Source: Scytalidium lignicola (taxonomy: Eukaryota > Ascomycota > Leotiomycetes). From it: a stretch of DNA of 64,000 nt. The position numbers and the translations under genes are program-made. Under the pieces are notes generated by a model that saw only the letters and a program-made list of their open reading frames with translations, was not told where the DNA came from and did not search any database. The stretch spans positions 26,061 through 90,060 of the forward strand of contig NCSJ02000172.1 of assembly GCA_002812745.2 (NCBI GenBank), given 5' to 3'. Below, piece after piece: positions 24,201-35,021 of this stretch; within the stretch, counting starts at the first letter, position 1; each line of letters opens with the position of its first letter.

Positions 24201-26309
24201 AATGAGCCCGGTACCGCGGATTCCACGTGGCGTGGAGCTAAAATACGAATGGGAAAGCGGCAAAAGTTTGAGACACATAAAGGGCGCGCATTTGACAGGA
24301 GAGACAATGAGAGAAACATGAAAAGGAAAAGGAAAAGGTACCGTACATGAACTTACTAGTAGGCTAGCAAATGCACCAAAAGAAAAAAGAGTCACAGGAG
24401 ATTAATTACTCCGACCGTGACGACCTGCGTGTGTTGGTGTCTGAACCATGTCATATTGTCGTATCTTATTATTAGTTCTGGTGGGAAATTCCCTTTTGCT
24501 TAACAATCATCAACATCTATAGTACAGTACAGTACAGTACACAGCACAGTACCACTCCGTATTAATTATGTTCCTAGAGCGCCAGAGCGCCTTCCACTTG
24601 ACAGACCGTCAAGTCATTCAGGAGGCTTACCAGGCTTACACTGAGCTAACCGCTTTTTTTTCAAACCCCAACGGCCAAGCCGATCCGGGTCATGTTGCGC
24701 GCGGCATTCGAGATGGTGCAATGCAACACGCAATAAGTTTGTTTCTTTATGGGTACCGTAGAACATTACTGTATTTGAGGTGGACATCATACGAGTGTAT
24801 TATCAAATAATAATACGACGAACGTAAGGGGAACCCATCAAATATCGAGAGAGTTAGGGATGTTTACTCCCTAGGTATTGGTATTTTGTTTCTTTTGTAA
24901 GTAATTTATCCAATTAAGAGTATTTCAGCATGCATAGGGGGAAAAAGGTGATGGATGGTAGACATCAAGGTTGTTCGGTTGAAATCCCGGGTTTCCAAAT
25001 TTTCGAAATCCCGTTTATTTGAATTCCGTTTGTTTTCTTCGGTACGGAGTCCTCGTAGCCGGGTTCGGAATAGGCGTCTTCCCTGCACAACTCCTGCGGA
25101 GTCCGCGCTGGTCCGACGTCACGTGTAGTCCGCTTCGTTAATTACGTGAGCTCATCATTTTTGGTTCTTGCTCAATGGATCAATTAACCCACAGAATATT
25201 TTCCACTAAATACAGTAATGAAGGTAACGATTATTTTTTATAAACTAACTAATTAAGCCCAAACAAAGAAAGAAATTATCTTTTTCAACTACTACGACCT
25301 GAAATAGAAACATGGGTCTAGATGCACATCAATGTAGGGACAGACTAATCTGGGATAGTTAGAACCAAACTGTTTGGTTTTCTGGGGTTTCTAACTTAGT
25401 TAATGCGAAAGAAAGTCAAGATTAGGTCATCCTGTGCCTCCCCAGAAAACCCGCATTTTAATTAATGTTCTCAAATCTGGTCAGCAAATGTGCAATTGAA
25501 GCCCGATCCCGATGTCGGACATCCAAGGTGACGACGAGGCTGCGACGGCGTGCTTGATCTGGAAATGGAGTGCGAGAAAATTGAAGGCACGGTGAAAAGG
25601 AGTCATACGGCACATTACTGTATGAAATGTAAGTTAGTTTAAAATCTCTCTTCTAGGACTGTTCCACAAAATGGTCTTGGCTTGGTCCTTCATCCCCATT
25701 TATAAGCATGGGGTGTGGTGGATTATTCCGAGAATTAGGAGATATCGCGTACTTCAGATCTGGGGTAAGGAGGATCGATCTAATTTGTCAGAAGCCAAGA
25801 GATCAAGACAGCTACGGAACCACAATAATATAATTCTGTATATTGGTATCATTGTCATAACTCATTTCGGCGTCATGTTAGGGTATGATTTCAGGATCTA
25901 TCTCCACAATCATCATTGAAAAGGCCTTCAATATTGTACAATGGCTCTTGCCATGTCAATATGATTGACATGAACACTGAGCTAGGCTCCAGAGCTTAGA
26001 ACAGTCTTTTGGTGTTTCCATATGCGCACCAATAATTCAACAATCGCATCTTCCTCCTTATGACTCATGTCGTTGTCATATAAAACTTTTTNATATGCTT
26101 CTTAGCCTACTATATAGTGCTTAACTAAGGCACTTTGGAGAATTGTCCATTCAATGACTACTTCCAGAAACTGTTGCGATTATGTGTCTTCGAACCAGGC
26201 TCTTGCTCATATTCCTGATAAGGTCTACATCTCTAAATTTAGAGAAACAAACCCATCATAACTGTTATCGTTTGAATACTAGTGTTTCCCAGCTATACCT
26301 AGATTAGCC
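21280..26309. other. five-kilobase block without a supported gene
   Basis: The longest gap in the window. Frames of 60-93 codons exist (for example 22353-22634 and 24568-24810, both plus) but none shows a domain, signal peptide or intron pattern. It holds single N bases at 23638 and 26092, a palindromic GTACGTCCGTACGTAAGT stretch at 22711, the ACAGT repeat near 24521, and several TACGGAGT sites. It may contain non-coding transcripts, decayed elements or promoter DNA only. Confidence 0.5.
24521..24542. repeat. AGTAC pentanucleotide repeat
   Basis: Four perfect AGTAC units followed by AC, in the gene-poor block. A short simple repeat with no function visible. Confidence 0.85.
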
Positions 26310-29300
26310 CTAGCAAGAGGGTGATTCTAGGACACGAGTTCTCTTGATTCCGTGTGGCCCGTCTAGATCCTTATTTTGTAACCCTGACGTTGTAGCAGGA
26401 GAGGAGTTAGTACGCCAAGATCCTTCAAGTCGACTAAGATCTCCCGAGCGACGCACAAAACCAATTTTAGACGTACGTCGCGAACCCATAAGCACATTAT
26501 CACTAGGATTAAAGGATAGCTCATCAGCATCATCTGAGTCTTCCATCTTAGTCCATCGGCGCTTGGTTGGCTTGGCCGCTGTCGACGATGTCTTTTGTAA
26601 CTCGTGATGCTTATGAGCTTGTTCTGTACTTAAAGGTACCGTACTTGCTGAAACGTTTTTGGTTGTTGTAGGAGATGTATCCAGTTTGTCGATATTTCTT
26701 GAGAATAATGACTTCTGTTGTGACCCATCTGAGCCATGCAATATCTCATCCACTGGGTGCGGTTTGTTGATGATTATCTTCGTTGGAGAGCTTTTAGGGA
26801 CCGAGCTACTTGGGAGAGGCGGTACTTGTTGCTCCCTATTAATAGCGGCTGAATTACCTTTATCGTCTGCTAATCCATCAACAGAACAGAGAGTACTAGA
26901 CTTCCTTGTAGCACTCGACTGAATACTGTTTATCGATAGACTGACATCTCTCGGTGGAATTAAGTCGTTTTGATTTAATGACGGAGAACTTGATTGGCCA
27001 TGACTAACTCCTCCTTGAAAACTGACTTGGTTCTGATCTATAGAGTTGTTCAATCTCTCATCATGCTCAGTCGCCTGGCGACTTTGAGACAATGCACTAG
27101 CAATTTTTGATTCTCCGGGAGACAATTGACGTAAACTAGACAGTAATAGTCTCGGTAGTTCTTTGGTAGTAATTCCTTGCAGATGATCCTCCTCATCAGA
27201 AAACATATAACTTTTATCGATTGAAGAGTTAAAGCCTGCTCGGTCAGGCTGAGACGTTTTGATAATCATAGAAGGTGAATCGTTATTTCCAAGCGAAGTT
27301 CTGCCTGTGTGACTGGATACTGCTTCGTTTGATGGAGCTTCTTCTTCTATAATTATCCCTTGAAAAACATCATCGTCCGAAGATTCGTGGCTTCTGTCTC
27401 CAGAGTCAGGAATCTCAATCCTGACGCACTTGTCTAACTTTGGTGTTGCAGGCAATTTAGGTAAATGCTCAAGAGCCTCGGCATCTACAGAGTGTGTAAA
27501 TGACGTCTCTGATTGAGGTAATTCCCGATTCCGTGGTAGTAATTCAGGTAATGATTCTTTGGTAGAATTGTCGTTTGCTGTATCAGGAGCTTTTCCGTCC
27601 AAGGAGGCTTTTACGTCGCTAACAACGCCTGGTATGGGATGGTTAGAACTAGAAGAAGATTGATGCTCCAGATCGACAGGGTCTTCGGGTCTCTGAACAG
27701 AGTCATGGACCTTGATATGGTTTTGAAGGTGGGATTGATGATAAAACTTTTTCCGGCACTTAGGATAAGAACATAGTAATGGTTTTTCCCGGCCGTGAGT
27801 CTTTNGCATGGCGGTATGCCCCCGGAGGCCATGCAAANTGTCATAGTGCATCCAAGAGCATCTCTGAATGGACAAGGATATTTACCAGTTCGGTAATTGT
27901 CTGCTGATTTGACCTTAGTTCGCTCTAAAGATTCTGTTCCTGTGATTTGAGTGTGTTTTCTGACAGTAGCAACAGTGCTTGAATTCCTTTTATCCGTCGA
28001 GATATTTTTGACTTCTTTCTCACATACTAGGCTACCCCCGGTCGTTGTGGTTTCATTTGATGCCGATTGCTTTAGATTACTATCCTTGTGATCAAACAAC
28101 TCTGAGCTAACACGAGCTAGCAGTCGGTGTAAAGCTGCACCTCCTTGATGTGCTACCTTCACATGGTGTAGTAGATCTGAGAGGTTAAAATAACCATCTT
28201 TGCCAATATGTCTACAACCTTCTTCGAAACACGGGAACGGCGTTGCAGAATGAGTACGGAGAAGATGCATATAGATCTCAGGTTGCGTTTCATTAGGCAG
28301 GCGATTCACTCTGTATTTGACTGTAGGAAATAATCTGCAATCAGGATGAGGACATGCTGCTGGTGGAGAGTCGGTCTCATCATGATCTTCAAGTTTAAAT
28401 GCCTCCAAAAGCCCCAAGTCTGACTCTTCACCATCAGCTAAGTCGGGAGATTGAGCCCGTAAATTGGTTGAGTGAAGCCGCCTCTTAGCAGCCTGTGGTG
28501 TTTGATTATGGGGGGTACCGACAAACACAGGATCTGAGGAGTCATCGGAAGAGTCTGAAGAATTGAGTTGGAGAAAACGCTCCTCTCGTTTTGTATCTTT
28601 TAATAACTCGGCATGGAGTTCAGGATCAACATGCTCTATTGTCGCCACTGCCTCGGACCAATCAATGTAGGTATCATCTAAAACCTTTTTCGTTCGTCTT
28701 CTAGGCCTACTTGATCTCAAAATAGGCTGCAAACGAGGAGCGCTTATTGAAGCGCTTTCAGTGACACTTTCCTTATATGAGACTTTCTGGCGTGTTGACG
28801 ATCTTTGAGCCATAGTAGTTATCCTAAATGACTCGCTATCCGAACCCTGTTCATCTGGTAGCTGCCCATTGTACCTATCTCTGAATCGGTTTCGCCAGGA
28901 TACCCAGGTATGTTGCGGATGCTTTTTCAAGTCAGCCAGACTCTCAAAAGCGAGGCGTTACTTACTTTTGTATGCAACTCTACCCATATAGGCTCGGCAA
29001 GGCCACGACCCTCCTTTCTAATTTTACGTATCCACTGAAGAAGAATCTTGTCGTCCTCTATCGTAAAAGGAGTCCTTGTCTTACGCCTCGCTTTGGATAG
29101 GGATGTGGAAGACACACGAAAAGTGTGCCGAACCTCAGTATCTCCATGATATTGAATCTGCTGAGTTTCTTCTTGTATACTAGTATGGCTATTTTTGATA
29201 GCACGTCTTTTTCTAGGTGGAGGCTCCAGCGCCCAGAGGGAAGGTCCAGCGGTCGGTGAAGATGGGTGGTCAGCGTCTTGCCATATCTTCTTCCGCCTTT

Positions 29301-29949
29301 CCTTGCGAAGGCTAGTTATCCCAGAGATATTTCTAGGTACTTGCCATGCAGGCTCAGTATCTCTTTCATCTAGTCTCCTATTCCACGATGCATGCTTTGC
29401 AAGTTGTGGCTGCGCTTGAAGGGGCTTGCTGGTCGAGTTATCATATTCAATTGGAAACATGAAGCCACGCAAAATCATGTCATCCTCTTCCATTGCATCG
29501 TTACCACCGACCATGGAGTTTTCATCTTGCATGAATTCATCGTCTTCCACGGAGTCTATTATAGTCTCGTCCGGCTCAACCGTCAACGCTCTTAACATTT
29601 GTCGCCCACGGATGCTATCCCCTGCATCTGTTTCGCCTTCCATCCTAAGTAAGTGGCCATTATTAACCACAATCTCTCCAGTGTATAAATCTATCTCGTC
29701 ACCGATGCCGTCAAACTCTCGTCCATATTTCTCGAATATGTCTTCGAATGCAGACTTTAGCTTATTATTGAGCTCTGCTCGTTTCTTCTCAAGTTCATCT
29801 CCAGAATTATATCCAACAAGACCGTATCCATCAACCTCACTATCATCACTGGTACCTGTGCTCGAAGAATCACGAGTGACGGTTGAACCCTGCTGAAGCT
29901 CCGTCTCCAAGAGGTTTACTAGGCGTTGCCGCTTTGGAAATGGTTCCAT
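26310..29949 (-). CDS. scm3: Scm3/HJURP centromeric histone chaperone fused to Myb and C2H2 fingers
   Basis: Loads the CENP-A histone variant at centromeres. Exons 28966-29949 and 26310-28921 (minus strand); about 1197 residues once the N bases at 27805 and 27838 are left out. The Scm3 domain is at residues 47-105: YNSGDELEKKRAEL, AFEDIFEKYGREFDGIGDEI, TGEIVVNNGHLL. A Myb/Rap1-like segment (residues 287-345) spans the only intron and reads HTWVSWRNRFRDRY. C2H2-like fingers follow at about 518, 559 and 677, and another just after; the third has C-x7-C-x12-H-x3-H and the fourth C-x4-C-x12-H-x3-H. The C-terminal 450 residues are disordered and Ser-rich. Filamentous fungal Scm3 proteins with added DNA-binding domains are known. 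The apparent frameshift is treated as a sequencing artefact. Confidence 0.88.
27805..27838 (-). other. two ambiguous N bases that shift the Scm3 frame
   Basis: Single N at 27805 beside three T and at 27838 beside three A, both inside the third C2H2 finger of Scm3. Omitting both gives an open frame and an intact finger; keeping them breaks the gene in two. Confidence 0.85.
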
Positions 29950-31517
29950 TTGGGAGTTTGAAAGTAATTCTGCTCATAAATAATAATATAAATTGGATTC
30001 AGTGGTGGCATTGAGAACCAAACACTGACATCTAATATTGGGCTTATCAGCAGAATCACTTTGGTTGGGGTAGACGCGTGAAATCGCGTGTCGTTCGTTC
30101 AAAGAGGTTGCATAATTTTTCATAAAGCAGAATAACTTATGCTGCATTAGCCTCTTAGCACGGCAGCATAAATATTACGGGTATCGGAAATGCCAAAGAC
30201 GCAGGTACTACATCATGATCGAGGATGTACTGTACTTACGTACCTCGTAGCAAAATGCATCATAACTAAGCAACAATTTAAACTATAAACATATTATAAT
30301 TTGTGATTATTATATACCTCCTGGTTATTTGACAAACGTTAAAGGATCACTTGAATTCTCAAGCGCAATTGTTAACTAGATATCTGTGAGAACCTCCAGG
30401 TGTATCTCATCATCCTTAATATGCTTCAGCGCTGCGCTATACTTTGCAAGAGACATTTTTCTCTTGTTTTTACGACTGGCCGAAGTAAACCTCTTCATCA
30501 TGAGTAACGAGATAGAAAGTTATGTACAGTGGCATGTTTGCCTCTGAGTCCCATGCTTAATAATTGTCAAGTCTTGGAGGGATCTGTTTTGCCAGACTCA
30601 GTCTCGTCCGCAAGGCTGGTCGATTTGGAGAGAGCCATGGCGCTCTCCGACGAGGCTGTGAATACACCGATATCTCAGGAAGTACCGTCCGTCCCTGCGT
30701 CCCGAGACACACCCTGTAACGAGACAAACCATAGGTACTTCGAGTTCAAGGAATTATAAACCTGTGGACGCATTAAAATTTCTATATATTTGTATTTCAG
30801 CTAAGTTATATACTTCTCACGAACACTCCTGACCTATTAATTCTGAAAATTATCATCGCGTCATCGCCGCCCCCTTGAATTTACAAAGGGCCTCCTTTCA
30901 CACTATAATAGGTCCATTGACTTACGACACCACCATCAAACTTTTTTTTACCTTTTAAACTCATAGAACAATTAGATATGGATATCTAGGCTTTATTATA
31001 ATGCTAAAAAGCTATTCCTACTCTTGTGGCAGCCGGGGCGTGCCCTGTCATACGACGTCGCCACATAAGCTGATACCTCCTCTAATTTCACTTCTGGCTT
31101 CCCCTCAAACTCTTTTGCGCTCTGCTTGGAATCTGGTAAGGTAAAAACTTGAAGACGAGGTGAATCTGTGAAGCTCGAAATGATGTTGCATATGAAACTG
31201 ACGGGGGGGTGCGTATAATTCAGAACAACGGACCTAGATATTCGCAAGGTGGACGCGCCCTCGACGCTGCCTTTGCATGCGGTGTCCAAGGCCGGTAGTC
31301 GCTCGGCCTTGTTGCTGCCTTGCGCTAAGGCCAATGGCATTAATAAAGTTTGTTCCTTCGACAGGCATTCATACATAAACGTGCTCTTCCCAATGCTTCC
31401 TTGTCACTCGATCGGCCGTTCGGAAAAAGATTGGACTTCAATCAATGAGAACTAGCCGACGTTCACACACTGCCAGACTCCGTCTAACATACTCCAGCTT
31501 AAACAACACGAGACAAC
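29950..31517. other. intergenic, no supported gene
   Basis: About 1.6 kb between two divergent genes. Two weak frames, 30529-30759 plus (76 codons) and 30996-31376 minus (126 codons, ATG start), have no recognisable domain. An A/T-rich stretch covers about 30230-30330 and 30770-30860. Confidence 0.4.
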
Positions 31518-32001
31518 ATGGCGGCGACAGACACCTCGATCCGCTCCAGCTGCCACTGCGGCGCCATCACAGTCACAGTTCCCCGACTCCCCGAGTACGT
31601 CAACGTGTGCCAATGCACGATTTGTAGACGCTACGGCGCCGCTTGGGGCTACTACCATCCCGATGAAGTAAAGATCGAAACGAAGCCGAATGCAGTGACT
31701 AAGCAGTATGTCTGGGGCGATCGAGACCTGTCTTTCAACTTCTGCGATAACTGCGGTTGCGTGTAAGTCAAGCAATTTCTGCTCCATTCGATCGAAGACT
31801 GATGTTGTGTACGGTAGATGCTATTGGTGGCCCATTCGACCTCCGCCTACTGACGAAGGAGAATACAAAATGGGGCTCAACACAAACAATGTCAATCCCG
31901 AGCTCCTGAGGTTCGTCGATCGAAAGTTTGAGTATTCGGTTTTGATAAGCCCGCTGCGGTCGAAGGACACGGCGCATCCTGATGATCCGGCCAAGTATTG
32001 A
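31518..32001 (+). CDS. GFA/CENP-V domain protein
   Basis: Small zinc-binding protein of the glutathione-dependent formaldehyde-activating-like (GFA/CENP-V) fold; in fungi most members have no proven substrate. Exons 31518-31762 and 31818-32001 give 142 residues. Zinc ligands seen: CHCGAITV near residue 12, CQCTICRRYG near 35, and CDNCGC near 76. The intron (55 bp) falls just after the last Cys pair and before YWWPIRPP. The length is normal for the fold. A second, different member lies at 44.7 kb. Cytosolic location is likely, as no signal is seen. Confidence 0.88.
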
Positions 32002-33145
32002 ACACCGCCTCGAACCAGTGCAATACGTAGATACCTTATAGATTGATCCACGAAACTTGTTGCCGCATATCTGAACGAATATCTGAACAATTGCCTCATC
32101 GTTCTGTGCTCATGATAGTCGTTACTGCTGTCCCAATGTCTGCCTCGGAACCCTGAAAACCGTTGCAAACTCCAAAGCTTCATCAACAACATCACTTCTT
32201 CAACTTCCTTCTCCGACAACGCAACGTCATACCGAAACACACTCAGCAGCCCATGGCAACAGTAGCAATCACTAAGTAAGTTAATCTGTTTGCTATTATT
32301 CTTTAGCTATTTCTCTATAAGGACTTGACTTGTACTTTGAAAAATTCTACAGTTTAGCTATGCTGTCGATCGTTCTGTGAAGAGCGTCAAAAGCTACTAT
32401 TGCTGTTGTCCCCTGCTCTATCATAAATATTAACCTATTCCCGGAGTTCGGGACCGTGGCATAGAGCGTCTATTAAGTTTAAATATAGCTCCAAAGTTTA
32501 CAGTAAAGACCCAGAGTGTAAAGAAACCTGTCTATGTTACCGGATTTATCCGGACAAAGGTGGGAGATGCACAAATAACGCATCTTAATAAGCGAGGAAG
32601 GATTTATCGCCTTTACTAAATCTTGTATTTAACGTTAGGTAGGCAGTTGTTGATACTCGATTACCCAGGTAATCATATATATGATCAGCTTTCGCAAGCT
32701 GTACTTCTAGAAAGGACATGATCGTCGGTCTCACTTGTGCTACCTTCCTGTAACTCGCATTCCTTCGTAGTTGAATGCGATTGAGCATCGAATTTGTCCT
32801 ACGCTAAAAACGGCGGTAGAGTGGTGCTAAAATTTTCGGCGTAATTACAGCGGGCCTTTAGGCTATCAATGCCCTGTAATACGCTGTAGTTATAGTAGGC
32901 TTTAGGGACCTCGCTGTAATGCCCGTAGTAGGTTATGTGGCACGTGCATCACTAGCTCCTTGGCAGATTCCCATGACCTTTTACCGCGTCATTCCAAGGG
33001 ATAATGTTCAGCCTTGTTAGTTTCAACGCCTGCTATGTGAGACCTGTGGTCAACCTTTCCCATTTTGATAATTACTGATTGCCAACTCGTAGCGACTGAT
33101 CCGGTGAAACTTTCTAAGACATATTCAAGCTTTATAAATTAGAGG
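32002..33145. other. intergenic, includes an inverted-repeat patch
   Basis: No gene supported. A patch at about 32800-32940 carries inverted copies of an ATTACAGCG motif (see repeat entry). The remainder is probably 3' flank and Atg6 promoter. Confidence 0.4.
32800..32940. repeat. imperfect inverted-repeat element, possible MITE remnant
   Basis: ATTACAGCGGGC lies at 32844 in plus sense and CTCGCTGTAATGCCCG at 32910 as its near inverse; a third partial copy (CCCTGTAATACGCTGTAG) lies between them. Two direct GCTAAAA-CGGCG copies precede the patch. No transposase is present. A decayed foldback element is one explanation. Confidence 0.3.
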
Positions 33146-33157
33146 ATGTTTTGTTAA
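33146..33157 (+). promoter_or_regulatory. three-codon uORF before Atg6
   Basis: ATG TTT TGT TAA ends 11 bases before the Atg6 start codon at 33169. If the transcript starts upstream, this minimal uORF could damp translation of Atg6. The transcript start is not visible. Confidence 0.35.
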
Positions 33158-33168
33158 ACATTTCCAAG

Positions 33169-34730
33169 ATGCTTTGCCAGAAGTGCCGCGCCCCACTGAG
33201 ACTTGACAGCTCTTTGGATGGACTTAACCCTGCGGCTTTTGATCTCTTAGTCGGTACGATACTTTCACCTTATGTTCTAGTTGATGCATTTAATATTTTA
33301 TTACAGGTGCTTCTTCTCAGCCACATGTTAAAGTCATTCCACCTTCCCGACCTGCTTTTCCAGCTGAAAGGCAACAGCTATATGACCGCGTTTCTAGGAA
33401 TGCTGCAACCCCGGTTTTCAAACGAAACATTTCAACCTTAAACCGAAATGACTCAACAGAATCTGATACTGGGAAAAATGGGGTCAGGGATAACCCAGCA
33501 ATGTCATTTGTGATGCTCACGGAATCTCAAGTCGTCCCCCCATCATTGACTAGAGCCCAAGACTTTGCGAGCTCAAGGAACCAGCAAGATGTGGATCAAT
33601 CTACGAGTAGTGCTGAACATGAGGAGAATACGATATCACAAGATATGGAAAGAGTTTCCAGACTGTTTGAGATACTTTCTGCGCGATCAGATATTGATCA
33701 TCCAATTTGCGTCGAATGTACCGAGCTTCTAGTGGACGGTCTGCAAAGACGGCTCGAAGCTGCTACAAAAGAAAGGGATGCATATATCGGATTTTTAAAA
33801 CAGGTGCATGCTGATGCACCTACCGAAGAAGAGGTCAAGGAATCACAAGAGCTTCTAGCGAGGGCAAAGGATGCTGAGTCGGCAGCTAAAGAGGAACTTA
33901 AGAAGCTGGAAACAGAGAAAGCAGCGATTGATGAAGAGGTTGCTGCCTTGGAAGAAGAGGCTCGACTTCTTGATATCGAGGAGGAGCAGTTTTGGAGATC
34001 TCGAAATGAATTTGCAATGAAACTGGCGGAATTTCAGAACATACGCGATGGCGTCAATTCTCAGTATGATCATGACTCTCAACAACTCGAAAAACTACAA
34101 AGGACCAACGTATACAATGATACGTTTTGTATAAGTCATGATGGCAAGTTTGGAACCATCAATGGACTCCGTCTAGGAAGGCTCCCGAATGTGCCAGTTG
34201 ACTGGCCGGAGATCAATGCAGCCTGGGGACATACAGTTCTTCTACTTGCTACGGTTGCCGATCGACTCGGTTTCAAATTCCAAGGATACGAGCTACAACC
34301 TATGGGTTCAACATCTAGGATTATTAAATATGATTATCCAGCCTCTTCTTCAGGGCGGGCAGGGTCCCAACGAGCGAGTACTCGGCCACCCAAAAAATCA
34401 GCTCTCGAGTTATACTCTTCTGGAGATATGCCCCTTGGTCTTACATTTATGCATCGCAAGTTTGATATCGCAATGGAAGCTTTCCTAGAGTGCATGCGAC
34501 AACTCGGTGCATTTGTTGAACAGGAGTCTGCCAGAACTTCTGAGCATGGTAGGGGTCTTACTTTACCATACAAGATTGAAGGTGAGAAAATCGGGGATGT
34601 TAGCATCAAACTTGGGATCGCACAGAATGATGATGCTTGGAGCCGTGCTTGTAAATTTACTCTGACATGTTGCAAATTTCTTCTAGCGCATGCTAGTAAT
34701 GTTAACTCAGCAGGTGGTAGAAGATCATAG
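33169..34730 (+). CDS. atg6: autophagy protein Atg6/Vps30 (Beclin 1)
   Basis: Subunit of the Vps34 PI3-kinase complexes I and II for autophagy and vacuolar sorting. Exons 33169-33253 and 33307-34730 give 502 residues. The fungal N-terminus MLCQKCRAPLRLDSSL is present. A CxxC (CVECTELL) begins the helical region near residue 160, and a Glu/Lys-rich coiled coil spans about 175-285. The BARA domain follows: FCISHDGKFGTINGLRLG, NAAWGHTVLLL, FQGYELQPMGS, and ends near KFTLTCCKFLLAHAS. The in-frame TTG upstream is not taken as a start. It converges with the Zn2Cys6 gene. Confidence 0.95.
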
Positions 34731-35021
34731 ATATCCAAGGGATAATTTATTTATGTCGATCATATTATGCATAGCGTTAGGAGTTACGCGGAAAAGGATA
34801 TTTGATGTTCTAGGTATTTCTTGGTTAATTATGCAATTCACCGACGTTGTATCCATCTCGAGCTCATTATAAATCCTCATTAAAAAGTTCCAAAGTGTGT
34901 GTAATTTAATATATTTTATGATTGTGAGCGTATGTGTCCGTAACTACCAGTACGGACTGTATATTCTCCAACTTAAACGCAAAATTTTGTCCATGTTTCA
35001 AAAATTAGAATCCTTAACACT

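Noticed and set aside
24568..24810. 80-codon plus-strand frame in the gene-poor block
   Set aside because: Starts with ATG but resembles no known protein; probably chance.
30996..31376. 126-codon minus-strand frame with ATG
   Set aside because: No domain, no splice logic and an odd composition; left as intergenic.
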